From the NCBI RefSeq assembly GCF_900110105.1, contig NZ_FOCL01000011.1, positions 1 to 64,000 of the forward strand: a stretch of DNA of 64,000 bases. The letters run 5' to 3'. The position numbers were made by a program, and so were the translations under genes. The stretch is from Mucilaginibacter gossypiicola. Its GTDB lineage: Bacteria > Bacteroidota > Bacteroidia > Sphingobacteriales > Sphingobacteriaceae. Within the stretch, counting starts at the first letter, position 1; the number at the start of each line of letters is the position of its first letter. The notes under the pieces were generated by a model. That model ran no database searches and was not told the DNA's origin. It worked only from the letters and a program-made list of their open reading frames with translations. Of the stretch, positions 8,773 to 17,259 are shown in pieces.

Positions 8773-8806
8773 CAGAATTGTGAAAAATAAGGTTACCGAA
8801 TATCGT

Positions 8807-9322
8807 TTACTTTACAGAAACAGGCACTACGATCTTATCCCAGAACATGCAAAAGCTTTTTGCATCAACTGTGTAAACTAATCTTTCGTGCATTGGTGCT
8901 GCTTTGGTTTTAACATCTACACGCAAGGCATCTTTTGATTCATCATATTTAAACGCACCCCACTGCTTGGCCACTTTGTTAAAAATTACTGTCCAGGTGC
9001 CGTTTTCATTTGGGATCAGGAAAAATCCGTAAGTGCCTGCTGCCAATGCTTTGCCTTCAACTTTAATATCTTTTGTTGTTGTAAAAGTGGTGGCTTCATT
9101 AGCACCTGCACGCCAAACTTTACCATAAGCTTCAAGTCCGCCCCAAATTTTACGGCCTTTAACCGATGGGCTGCCATAGTTAATAGTAATAGTTGAACCT
9201 GCAGCTTTGCCGCTAACGCTATCGCGCGGGCTTGCTGGTTTGTCTTGCGCAAAAGTTGCTACCGATACCAATAACGCAAAAGCAAACAGGAACGCTGCCT
9301 TAAGCTGAAATGATTTTTTCAT
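8807..9322 (-). CDS. DUF2911 secreted protein
   Basis: 171 residues from the ATG at 9322 (the ATG at 9334 would lie only about 7 bases after the predicted transcription start). A signal peptide ends at FAQDKPASPRD. The mature part has the DUF2911 pattern: ITINYGSPSVKGRKIWGGL, then VWRAGANEATTFTTTKDI, GTYGFFLIPNENGTWTVIFNK and WGAFKYDESKDALRV. This is a beta-sandwich secreted protein family common in Bacteroidota with no assigned activity. It is a single-gene unit with its own promoter and terminator. Confidence 0.88.
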   Translation of the reverse strand: MKKSFQLKAAFLFAFALLVSVATFAQDKPASPRDSVSGKAAGSTITINYGSPSVKGRKIWGGLEAYGKVWRAGANEATTFTTTKDIKVEGKALAAGTYGFFLIPNENGTWTVIFNKVAKQWGAFKYDESKDALRVDVKTKAAPMHERLVYTVDAKSFCMFWDKIVVPVSVK

Positions 9323-9347
9323 AAGATTTCTCATAATTTATTTAATA

Positions 9348-9379
9348 TAAAGATAGATTGAATTTCGGTTTAAAAACAA
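9348..9379 (-). promoter_or_regulatory. Candidate sigma-ABfr-type promoter for DUF2911 gene
   Basis: On the minus strand: TTG (9379-9377), 21 bases, TATCTTTA (9355-9348). This matches the Bacteroidota TTTG/TAnnTTTG scheme at all but the last position, and puts the transcription start about 20 bases before the ATG at 9322. Confidence 0.5.
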
Positions 9380-9557
9380 CTATTCGTTTAAATAGCTTTA
9401 ACATGTGATTTTAACACATAAAACACTGAAAATAACCAACTGATGGTTAAACCATTTGAATTTTATATTGTTTAATTAATTGAAGGGCCATATTGCAGTT
9501 AGGAATAGACCGGAGGGATTCATAGCCCAAAGGTTAAACAATTGTTGTGGTTTTTTT

Positions 9558-9584
9558 ACCCTGCCTACCATGGCAGGGTTTTTT
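9558..9584 (+). terminator. Plus-strand intrinsic terminator without a gene before it
   Basis: ACCCTGCC-TACCAT-GGCAGGGT followed by TTTTTT on the plus strand: an 8-bp perfect stem with U tract. On the minus strand the stem is followed by A residues, so it does not serve the minus-strand gene ending at 9596. Both neighbouring genes are on the minus strand, so the transcript it ends is unexplained. Confidence 0.65.
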
Positions 9585-9595
9585 ATGTGCCAGCA

Positions 9596-11986
9596 TCACT
9601 GTACTTTGTAAGTAAGCACCGTGCGGCCAATATTACCGGCTTCATCAATCCCTTCTATCACCATACGATAAGTTCCCTTACTATCTGCATTAAAAAAATC
9701 AAACGAAGCATTGCCATCTTTATCTGTTACTATATCGGGGTTCCAGTATATGGTAGTCCTGGTATCCGGCTTATTAGCTGTTTGTTGCACACCTTCATAA
9801 ACAGGCGAATAAAAAGTGCGTGCCTTGTAAAACCCCTCTGCTGTATAATACAATAAGCCAGGCAAAGCAATGTTATTTACTTTTCCTGAAGATGCCGACT
9901 TTCTCATTTTTAATATCAATACCCCGTTAGCCCCTCTTATGCCATATATAGCTGCATCAGTATTTTTTAGCACTGTTGCACTTTCAACATCAACTGGGTT
10001 GTAGTTATTAACACTTGTTCCTGCCGGTAACGCGGTATCATCAACAATAATAAGCATTGGTCCGTTTTGCATAGCAGCATTTGCCTTATCTGCCAAAAAA
10101 GGCACTCCATCCCTTAGTATAACTCCGGGTAAGCGCCCTTCTAAACCGGTAGTCAACAAATTCTGATCTTTCAGGTTTTCGTTGGCTAATGTTTCTGTAG
10201 TCGGTTTCTGGTCATTAACTCTCTTATTACTATTCACAACAGCATTAAATCCTCTTTTATTTGCGTCAGCTAAATAAACCGGTTGTTGCGTTGTTTGATC
10301 ATTTCCTGCAGTAATTGAACCTTTTACCGGGCTGGTAAAATCTTCTGTATCAATATTTGCCAACCCCGGCGCCGGATAAACGGATATATGGATATTATTC
10401 CCCCCTGTAGCTGTTTTACCCTGAATCACAAACTGGGTTTCATCATCATATATCAGGTTTTTGAAAATAAAATTGCCATCATGATCGGTAACTTGGGATA
10501 GTAACGCCCCGCCAGCTCTGGGCATTAATGTAACCGTAGCCGCATCAACCGGTTTTCCTTCTGTTGTTTTTGCCTGTCCCGATATATCAAAACCGGTTTC
10601 GGCACTGTAGGCTGTGGCCGGTTTGTCATTGCTCAGCAATTGCTTCCATTCAAACCTCCGAAAGCTTTGGGTAAGCATCAGGATATCCAGATTAGCCCGT
10701 GTATCAGTGTCAGTATTGGTGAAATAGTAATTTGGCTGTTCAATTACACCTTTCAAATTTGAGGTAAGTAACATGGATGATAATAAAGTATTTTCATCAT
10801 TCTCAACAATAGGCACCTTGCCTACATCAACAATTGTTGCTGATAAATGACTTTTTACCGCCTCCCCATTGTTGTTTTTTACATTTACAGAGATGTGCAC
10901 TTTTCCCCTTACCGGGTACAGGACTTTGTCGCTTACAGCAGCAATTGTTAACTGGTCGGCGTTTTGAATAAATGCCAGGCGCTCGTTAATCGGCTCACCC
11001 TGTGCCGAAAAAAGCGTTACCTGCACCACTCCTGTTTTAAAGTCTTTTTTATTGAGATTTAAATCAAGCACCTGGTTGTCAAGCACCGCCTTTACCGATC
11101 TCACAACACCGCCCGAATATATGACCACCCCTATCTCTTTGTTCTTATTTTTAAGGTAATAAGCTTTATTTGCATTTATTTCAATACCGAGCTTATCGGC
11201 GCTATAATTGTTAACCATTAAGGTAATGCCCTCGTTATCTGCTTTCGGCAACTCAACAGTAGCTTTGGTACCATCGGCATAGGTTAAATTAGCTTTATAG
11301 GTTTTGCCGGATTCGGGAGTAATAAATATAAGCCCCATGCCCAGGTGGGCCGATTCAAATTTAGTTACTTCCGCATTGGTATTATCAACCACAACACCCT
11401 TAACATTAAGACCAAGTCCGTTTGTGCTCACCGCCTTAAAGGCCAGTTTGGCGGGTATACCGTTTACAAAACTTCCACCTTCCGGAAAAAATTGAACCCC
11501 GGCTTTTGTAACTAAAGCTTTATTGCCTGGCGCTGTTCTGTTATTAACGTTTATCCTCTTATCAAAGAAATTAAGCTGTCCGTTATTCAGCATCCATTTA
11601 GTGTATGCCCTTATGCGATAGGTCCCTCCGGATAATGTATTGGAGAGACTAAAATCGCCGGCTGCTAAACCGTTAACCAATTGTAGCGAGATGGATTTCA
11701 GGAGAGAACCGACGGGGCTGATGAGATCAACATGTAGTACACCGCTTAATTTCGATAACTCATGCTGTTCACCAAGGGTAACGTATGCTTTAAAATAAAG
11801 TGTATCGCCGGCGTTATAATAGGGTTTATCAAAATGCAGGTAAGCTTTTTCAATTGCTTTACCGGCCGATAAAGTTTGCAGGCGCGATACAATAGTATCT
11901 AATGGAATAACAGGTTGATTATTTTGCGAAAAAACAGACGCAGAAAAACACAGTGCCGCTAATAGCGGTAGTATTATTTTTTTCAT
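9596..11986 (-). CDS. Secreted MG2-like / carboxypeptidase-regulatory / TonB-plug domain protein
   Basis: 796 residues with a signal peptide (to FSQNNQPV). The N-terminal half has the macroglobulin-like pattern AYLHFDKPYYNAGDTLYFKAYV (residue 48 on) and GGTYRIRAYTKWMLNNG. Around 470-540 there is a carboxypeptidase-regulatory-like beta sandwich (FDISGQAKTTEGKPVDAATVTLMP, DHDGNFIFKNLIYDDETQF). Around 610-700 follows a TonB-receptor plug-like segment (LEGRLPGVILRDGVPF, LIIVDDTALPAGT, TVLKNTDAAIYGIRGANGVLI). No beta-barrel follows, so it is not a transporter by itself. Such proteins are frequent in Bacteroidota and are probably cell-surface or periplasmic; their role is unknown. The final 60 residues resemble the MG-type ending (DIVTDKDGNASFDFFNADSKGTY). 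Confidence 0.75.
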   Translation of the reverse strand: MKKIILPLLAALCFSASVFSQNNQPVIPLDTIVSRLQTLSAGKAIEKAYLHFDKPYYNAGDTLYFKAYVTLGEQHELSKLSGVLHVDLISPVGSLLKSISLQLVNGLAAGDFSLSNTLSGGTYRIRAYTKWMLNNGQLNFFDKRINVNNRTAPGNKALVTKAGVQFFPEGGSFVNGIPAKLAFKAVSTNGLGLNVKGVVVDNTNAEVTKFESAHLGMGLIFITPESGKTYKANLTYADGTKATVELPKADNEGITLMVNNYSADKLGIEINANKAYYLKNKNKEIGVVIYSGGVVRSVKAVLDNQVLDLNLNKKDFKTGVVQVTLFSAQGEPINERLAFIQNADQLTIAAVSDKVLYPVRGKVHISVNVKNNNGEAVKSHLSATIVDVGKVPIVENDENTLLSSMLLTSNLKGVIEQPNYYFTNTDTDTRANLDILMLTQSFRRFEWKQLLSNDKPATAYSAETGFDISGQAKTTEGKPVDAATVTLMPRAGGALLSQVTDHDGNFIFKNLIYDDETQFVIQGKTATGGNNIHISVYPAPGLANIDTEDFTSPVKGSITAGNDQTTQQPVYLADANKRGFNAVVNSNKRVNDQKPTTETLANENLKDQNLLTTGLEGRLPGVILRDGVPFLADKANAAMQNGPMLIIVDDTALPAGTSVNNYNPVDVESATVLKNTDAAIYGIRGANGVLILKMRKSASSGKVNNIALPGLLYYTAEGFYKARTFYSPVYEGVQQTANKPDTRTTIYWNPDIVTDKDGNASFDFFNADSKGTYRMVIEGIDEAGNIGRTVLTYKVQ

Positions 11987-12104
11987 AACAAGGATAATGA
12001 TAGGTTTAAACTGGTTTATATAAAGGCAAATAAATGTAGGTATTTATTTCTAAATAAAACGCTTATTTAAAATCAGTTATATTTCCAGCCTATAACCTTG
12101 CAGC

Positions 12105-12311
12105 CTATTGCGTCAGTTCCGCATCCTGCTTCATCTCTTCCCAGTAAATTGTTCCAAGGTAAATACCGTTTTGAATAGCTACACGTGTACGTATTTTTTC
12201 TAACTCGGCCTTCACTTCTTCATTACTGAGCCTACTGCTCAGCGAATGGTAATAAATGGCATAACCAGTTTTGCTGTTTATACATTTATAATGCTTTTCC
12301 CCGGCTTTCAT
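12105..12311 (-). CDS. Small hypothetical protein, 68 aa
   Basis: A short soluble, charged protein (HYKCINSKTGYAIYYHSLSS, NEEVKAELEKIRTRVAIQNG, IYLGTIYWEEM) that looks like a small alpha/beta domain. No family recognised. It has a good coding look (no low-complexity stretch, amphipathic helix) and no competing gene on either strand. Signal peptide absent. Confidence 0.5.
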   Translation of the reverse strand: MKAGEKHYKCINSKTGYAIYYHSLSSRLSNEEVKAELEKIRTRVAIQNGIYLGTIYWEEMKQDAELTQ

Positions 12312-12602
12312 AATCGGATTAACTAATACTGATACAATACTGCAGACTGAAGGATTGTTTTAATTAAACTTAAATGTTACACAATTTTCTTCATTCAATC
12401 TGAGGGTTTCTTTTTACTTTAAATCAACCACTTACACCATCAACAATTTTGTTTTATTACATTGGCTTAACCATTCTTAACATTAACTTAACAATTAGCA
12501 TTGTATTAATGGTTACTTTTACACGCTGAATAATTTATAGTGACATATTTTAAAATCCGCTTGATATAACTACTGTAAATTCACGACTGATAAAACAGAT
12601 CA

Positions 12603-13250
12603 ATGAAGAGCACTAACTCAAAATCGATATTTCCAAACTCAAACCAGGTTTTTTACGATTTGTTCAACTCTGCTGTAGCCAATGTTACCGAAATGGCAAG
12701 GTTGCTGAATGAAGCCGTTAACGCCCCAACCTCATATGAGCAAAAGTTTAATTTTGCCCATATTGATAAACTGAAATTCAAAAGCTACGAGATAACACAC
12801 AGGGTATTTTCAGAATCGGGCAAGATGCTGATATCGCCATTTAACCGCAAGGATATGTGTGATCTGGCTTCGGCAATTGATGACGTAGCCGACAGGATCA
12901 CCATGGCCGCCCGCAGGATAAACCTATACAATGTGCCTGTTATTACGCAGCCTATGATAGATTTATCGGCGCTGATCCTCAAAACCAGCACCGAACTTGA
13001 GAAGGCTGTTAATGCTATGAACAATCTGAGCAAATCATCCGAAATTTTTGAGCTTTGCAGCAACATCAAAAAACTGGAAGCACAGGCCGATTCGGTTCAC
13101 AATAAAGCCTTTGCCGATTTGCTCAATAATGAAAAAGATCCTATTGAATTAATTAAATACACCGATGTTTTTGCAGCCATGGAAACTGCTACAGACAGCT
13201 GTGAAGATACAACCCTGATCATTGAAAGTATTTTGATCAAGAACGGGTAA
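12603..13250 (+). CDS. DUF47 / PhoU-like protein, phosphate-transport accessory
   Basis: 215 residues, all helical, soluble. The pattern FYDLFNSAVANVTEMARLLNEAV near the start, ALASAIDDVADRITMAARRI-like segment (FNRKDMCDLASAIDDVADRI at 80-99) and KKLEAQADSVHNKAFADLL near 157 match DUF47 proteins, which share the PhoU fold and bind metal through D/E-x-x-D/E helices. DUF47 genes usually sit directly before a PiT-type phosphate permease gene and regulate it. Here the gene stands alone: the next gene downstream is convergent, and the 3' flank is a perfect terminator hairpin. Confidence 0.85.
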   Translation: MKSTNSKSIFPNSNQVFYDLFNSAVANVTEMARLLNEAVNAPTSYEQKFNFAHIDKLKFKSYEITHRVFSESGKMLISPFNRKDMCDLASAIDDVADRITMAARRINLYNVPVITQPMIDLSALILKTSTELEKAVNAMNNLSKSSEIFELCSNIKKLEAQADSVHNKAFADLLNNEKDPIELIKYTDVFAAMETATDSCEDTTLIIESILIKNG

Positions 13251-13251
13251 G

Positions 13252-13379
13252 ACCTCACCTAAATCCTCTCCAAAGGAGAGGACTTTTAGTAACAAAAAAA
13301 GCGATGAGTTATCATCGCTTTTTTTGTTACTACCGTTTATTATAAAACCCTCTCCTTTGGATAGGATTTGGGTGAGGTT
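13252..13379. terminator. Bidirectional terminator inside a larger palindromic repeat
   Basis: Perfect 20-bp arms at 13288-13307 and 13312-13331 with a 4-base loop, containing A7/T7 tracts, form a terminator usable from both sides between two convergent genes. Outside it a second inverted pair (CCTCACCTAAATCCTCTCC / GGATAGGATTTGGGTGAGG, with CTCTCCAAAGGAGAG in the left arm) extends the structure to about 128 bases. The outer part belongs to the short GC-rich palindrome family seen elsewhere in the window. Confidence 0.85.
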
Positions 13380-15888
13380 ACTTCCCTTTTTCAGATTGCG
13401 GGCCATTATCGCCGCCGTTATCCTGTTCGTTATTTTTATCTTTTTCCCTGTCTTTCTTAAACTCAAGCTTTCCGAACTTATAGCTCAGGCTTATACCGAA
13501 CGATTGTACCGGCACCAGCCTTACGTTAGTTTGGTAAAAATTGCTGCCAAACGTTGATGAGCTCTGGCTAACATATTTTGCAAAAGGGTTGGTAGCGGTA
13601 AGGCCAATACTTGCCTTTTTATTCATGAACATTTTGCGCATGGCAAAGTTGTAAAACACAAACTTGGGGTTGGTACCCTGGATACCTTTTTGAGATGAAT
13701 TATAGTTACCAAAAAACTCGGCACTTAAATCATGGCCAAAATTGTATTGTGCGTTGAGGTTAAGGCGGTAAGCAAAGGCGCTTACATTGGCAAAGCCCGG
13801 ATTTGTACTCCTTCTATCGCTGAATATCATGTTGGTACGCAGGCTCAGCTTGTCGGTTACCGGAACTGAAGCATAGATATTGATGCCGATCCGCTCTTCC
13901 GAACCTATATTATAACGTTGGTTCAATGATACATCGGTATAGGTAGTACCGTTTACATCGTATGTAGAATAAAAAGTGGTGAACTGCTGAATATCATCGG
14001 TATTACGGCGATAGAATGCCGCAACATTGATATTGGCGCCCTTGTCAAATGATTTGTTATAACCTAACTCAAAATTATCCCCTTTTTCGGGCTTCAGGTT
14101 GGGGTTACCTGTGCTGATATTATGTGGGTCGCTGATGTTCAGGAACGGGTTTAGATCCCCATAATCAGGGCGCTGAATGCGGCGGGTATAGCTTAATTTA
14201 AGTGATTCCGCCCCATTACCAAACTTATGCGAAAATACCAGTGATGGCGCAAGGATATTGTAAGACGGGATATTTACACCCTGAAAATCGGCTGTAGTGG
14301 TAGTATACTCATCTCTTAAACCAGCTTTCACATCCAAAAACTTATTAAATACCGATGCTGAGGCCGAAAGATAATAGGCATATACCTTACGATCATAAGT
14401 AAAGCCATATGTTTGGTTTGGGTTAGGCACAAAAGCGTTACCACCAAAAAGAGTATCGGTTATAACACTGTTATTGATATGGTTAAACACCAGTTTACCA
14501 CCTGTTTCAAGCGTGAAGGTTTTGCTTACAGGTTGAGTATAATCAACCGAGATATCGGTTTCCCGGTCTTTGCCCGGATTATTATTAGAGATACCTGATG
14601 ATGTTATGCCCGAATCATAATCCTGGCGCTGAAATGAGCTGAATGAGTTACGGCCAAAACTTGATGAATATAATACATCAAGCTCCTGTCCTTCTTTTGC
14701 AAAAGTTTTTTTGTAATTCAAATTTACATCGGTTGAGTAGCCGCTGAATTTGCTGCTCGAGTTACGGATACTCCTGATATCAGAAATCGGAGTTCCTGCA
14801 GCATCAACCTCGCTCTGATCCTGGTTGGTAATACCGTTACCATGGTTACCGAAGTGGTTAAAGCCTACGCCGGCAGTCAGCTGATCTTTAGGGCTGATAT
14901 CCCACGAAAAATTAATGCCCGATTCATAGCCACTGCGTTTAAAGTTATTGCTTCCCTGTTGAAAAAGGGTGGTTCTGTTGCCGGCCGAATCGGTTGATAC
15001 ACGGTTACGGGTATTAGGAGCATTACTATTGATCTGTGCATTACCGCTAAAAAAAGCGTTCACACCAAAATTGCCTTTACGGGCATTCAAGTTGAATGAA
15101 CCGTTTTCGCGGCGGGTACCTGCCGATAGGTTAACACTGCCATTAACACCCTGTACCTTGCTATCCTTTAAAATAATATTCACAATACCACCCGTACCCG
15201 CGGCATCATACTTTGCACCTGGACTGGTGATCACTTCAATACTTTTGATTTGGCTGGCCGGGATACTGGCCAAAGCATCGGCAAGGCTGGCTCCGAAAAT
15301 GCTCGATGGTTTGCCATTGATCAGGAAACGAATATTAGCATTGCCCTGCAGCTCCACATTACCGTCAATATCAACGGTAATCTGTGGTACTTTTTTTAAC
15401 ACATCAATAGCCACCCCACCCTGCGCACTTAAATCATTTTGAGGGTTGTAAACCATTTTATCAATCCGGTTTTCAACCGTAGGCACTTTGGCGGTTATTG
15501 TTACCCCTTTTAACTCGTTGGCAACCGGAGCCAGTTTGATTTCGCCCAATGCTATTGTGCCGTCCTTAACTATCACATGTTCGATAGTGGCCTTTTGGTA
15601 GCCTAAAAATTCGGCAGTTATTTTATATTCCCCTGCAGGGATATTGTTAATAGAAAAATTTCCTTTAGGATCGGTACTGATACCATTAAACGGCGATGTA
15701 GCACCTTGTTTAAATAGAGATACTGTGGCGTAATCAACCGGTTGCTTTGTGGTGGCATCGGTAACTTTACCTGTAATTTTCCCCTTTGCTCCCGGGGTTG
15801 TTTGGGCGTGTAAGGCGGTTATAAAAACAAAAGAAAATAATATCAGAAAAACAGACTTCATTATATATTGCGGGTATTTGAACCACAA
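13378..15888 (-). CDS. TonB-dependent receptor, carboxypeptidase-regulatory plus outer-membrane beta-barrel
   Basis: 836 residues. Signal peptide (ending ITALHAQTTPGAKG), then a carboxypeptidase-regulatory-like domain (GKITGKVTDATTKQPVDYAT ... GEYKITAEFLGYQKATIEHV, residues 36-115), a plug (KVPTVENRIDKMVYNPQNDL, INGKPSSIFGASLADALASI, VITSPGAKYDAAGTGGIVNI) and a long beta-barrel rich in aromatic strand ends. This is the outer-membrane-beta-barrel type common in Sphingobacteriaceae, whose substrate is generally unknown. The C-terminal 25 residues are very charged (KDREKDKNNEQDNGGDNG), an unusual tail after the last strand GISLSYKFGKLEFKK. No susD neighbour, so a glycan role is not indicated. 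Confidence 0.88.
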   Translation of the reverse strand: MWFKYPQYIMKSVFLILFSFVFITALHAQTTPGAKGKITGKVTDATTKQPVDYATVSLFKQGATSPFNGISTDPKGNFSINNIPAGEYKITAEFLGYQKATIEHVIVKDGTIALGEIKLAPVANELKGVTITAKVPTVENRIDKMVYNPQNDLSAQGGVAIDVLKKVPQITVDIDGNVELQGNANIRFLINGKPSSIFGASLADALASIPASQIKSIEVITSPGAKYDAAGTGGIVNIILKDSKVQGVNGSVNLSAGTRRENGSFNLNARKGNFGVNAFFSGNAQINSNAPNTRNRVSTDSAGNRTTLFQQGSNNFKRSGYESGINFSWDISPKDQLTAGVGFNHFGNHGNGITNQDQSEVDAAGTPISDIRSIRNSSSKFSGYSTDVNLNYKKTFAKEGQELDVLYSSSFGRNSFSSFQRQDYDSGITSSGISNNNPGKDRETDISVDYTQPVSKTFTLETGGKLVFNHINNSVITDTLFGGNAFVPNPNQTYGFTYDRKVYAYYLSASASVFNKFLDVKAGLRDEYTTTTADFQGVNIPSYNILAPSLVFSHKFGNGAESLKLSYTRRIQRPDYGDLNPFLNISDPHNISTGNPNLKPEKGDNFELGYNKSFDKGANINVAAFYRRNTDDIQQFTTFYSTYDVNGTTYTDVSLNQRYNIGSEERIGINIYASVPVTDKLSLRTNMIFSDRRSTNPGFANVSAFAYRLNLNAQYNFGHDLSAEFFGNYNSSQKGIQGTNPKFVFYNFAMRKMFMNKKASIGLTATNPFAKYVSQSSSTFGSNFYQTNVRLVPVQSFGISLSYKFGKLEFKKDREKDKNNEQDNGGDNGPQSEKGK

Positions 15889-16008
15889 ATTTTATAAGAA
15901 AGATTGGATTAAATCTGAATTAAATGGTATTGAAGTGTATTTGTTACAATATGATTTTGCTATGTATATATGCTTGTTACATTGTATATGAGCGCGTTAC
16001 AAAACAAA

Positions 16009-16422
16009 CTAAAAAATCAGCACAATTGTGCCCCCGATAATAAGCAAGGCGCCTATGGCGTTTTTAAGAGTTAAAGGTTCGCCCAGGAAAATAACAGAAA
16101 GCGCAATGGCTAAGGCAACGCTCAGTTTATCAACCGGTGCCACCTGGCTTACTTTACCCAATTGCAGGGCACGGAAATAACAGATCCATGAAAGCCCGGT
16201 AGCGCAGCCAGACAAGATGAGGAAAGTCCAGTTGGTTTTAGTGAGACTGTTAATGCCGCCATGTGTTCCTTTAAATAGTGCTATACCCCAGGCCAGTATC
16301 AGGATGACCACGGTGCGAATAGCAGTAGCCAGATCAGTATCAACTCCTTTAATACCTATTTTGGCAAAAATAGCGGTAAGCGCCGCAAACAATGCCGAAA
16401 GTAATGCGTAGATCCACCACAT
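16009..16422 (-). CDS. EamA/DMT family transporter, half-size
   Basis: 137 residues with about five hydrophobic segments and one EamA repeat: MWWIYALLSALFAALTAIFAKIG at the start, then GCATGLSWICYFRALQLGKVS, VAPVDKLSVALAIALSVIFLGE and a final NAIGALLIIGGTIVLIF. Typical DMT exporters have two EamA repeats (about 290 residues, ten segments), so this is a single-repeat form that would need to dimerise, like the small multidrug resistance proteins. Substrate unknown. There is no second EamA gene nearby to supply the other half. Confidence 0.82.
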   Translation of the reverse strand: MWWIYALLSALFAALTAIFAKIGIKGVDTDLATAIRTVVILILAWGIALFKGTHGGINSLTKTNWTFLILSGCATGLSWICYFRALQLGKVSQVAPVDKLSVALAIALSVIFLGEPLTLKNAIGALLIIGGTIVLIF

Positions 16423-16581
16423 AATGATCAGATTTTGTATTTAACTTGCAACAAGCTAAGTACAAATTTGATTACGCATTCTGTATAAAATCTGTGAGGC
16501 AACTATTTATATGCAATATCCGTTAACCTAAAAATCCAGAATCTGTACAAATTGACTGCCTAACTTTACCAAAAAAACGTT

Positions 16582-17259
16582 TTGAAAATACTCATCATTG
16601 AAGACGAAGAAGGCCTGCGCGAAAGTATTGAAGAATACTTTACCGAAGCCGGCAACATCTGCGAAACTGCGGCCAGCTATACTGCGGCCCTTGCAAAAGT
16701 TGAGCTGTACAGGTATGACTGTATCCTGCTGGATATTACCTTGCCCGGCGGCAATGGTATAGATATATTAAAAGTACTTAAAAACAATAATTATACGGAC
16801 GGTGTACTCATCATCTCGGCTAAAAACTCATTGGATGACCGCCTGCAGGGCCTTGATCTGGGAGCAGATGATTATTTAGTAAAACCCTTCCATCTATCCG
16901 AGCTTAAGGCAAGGGTATCGGCCATCATCAGGCGTAAAATGTTTAACGGCAGCAATGTACTTAACTTCAATGAGCTCAGTATCGATCTGATGGCTAAAAC
17001 GGTGGCTGTAAACGGCATACCTGTAAAATTTACGCGTAAAGAATTTGCTTTACTTATCTATTTTATCTCCAACAAAGGTAAAGTGATATCAAAAAATGCC
17101 ATTGCCGAACATTTATGGGGCGATGGTATCGACATGGCCAATAATTTCGATTTTATTTATTCGCACATCAAAAACATCCGCAAAAAAATAATGGAAGCCG
17201 GCGGTAAGGACTATATTTATGCCGCCTACGGTATGGGCTATAAATTTGCCGATCAATAA
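16582..17259 (+). CDS. OmpR/PhoB-type response regulator
   Basis: 225 residues starting at TTG (no ATG fits before the conserved KILIIEDEEG). The receiver domain has acidic pair EDE (residues 7-9), phospho-acceptor Asp51 in CILLDITLP, and Lys in LVKPFHLSEL; then a C-terminal winged helix (VKFTRKEFALLIYFISNKGK, HIKNIRKKI, YAAYGMGYKF). It overlaps the kinase gene by one base (TAATG), and the efflux genes follow, so it most likely controls that efflux operon, as in CusRS-like arrangements. Confidence 0.93.
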   Translation: MKILIIEDEEGLRESIEEYFTEAGNICETAASYTAALAKVELYRYDCILLDITLPGGNGIDILKVLKNNNYTDGVLIISAKNSLDDRLQGLDLGADDYLVKPFHLSELKARVSAIIRRKMFNGSNVLNFNELSIDLMAKTVAVNGIPVKFTRKEFALLIYFISNKGKVISKNAIAEHLWGDGIDMANNFDFIYSHIKNIRKKIMEAGGKDYIYAAYGMGYKFADQ

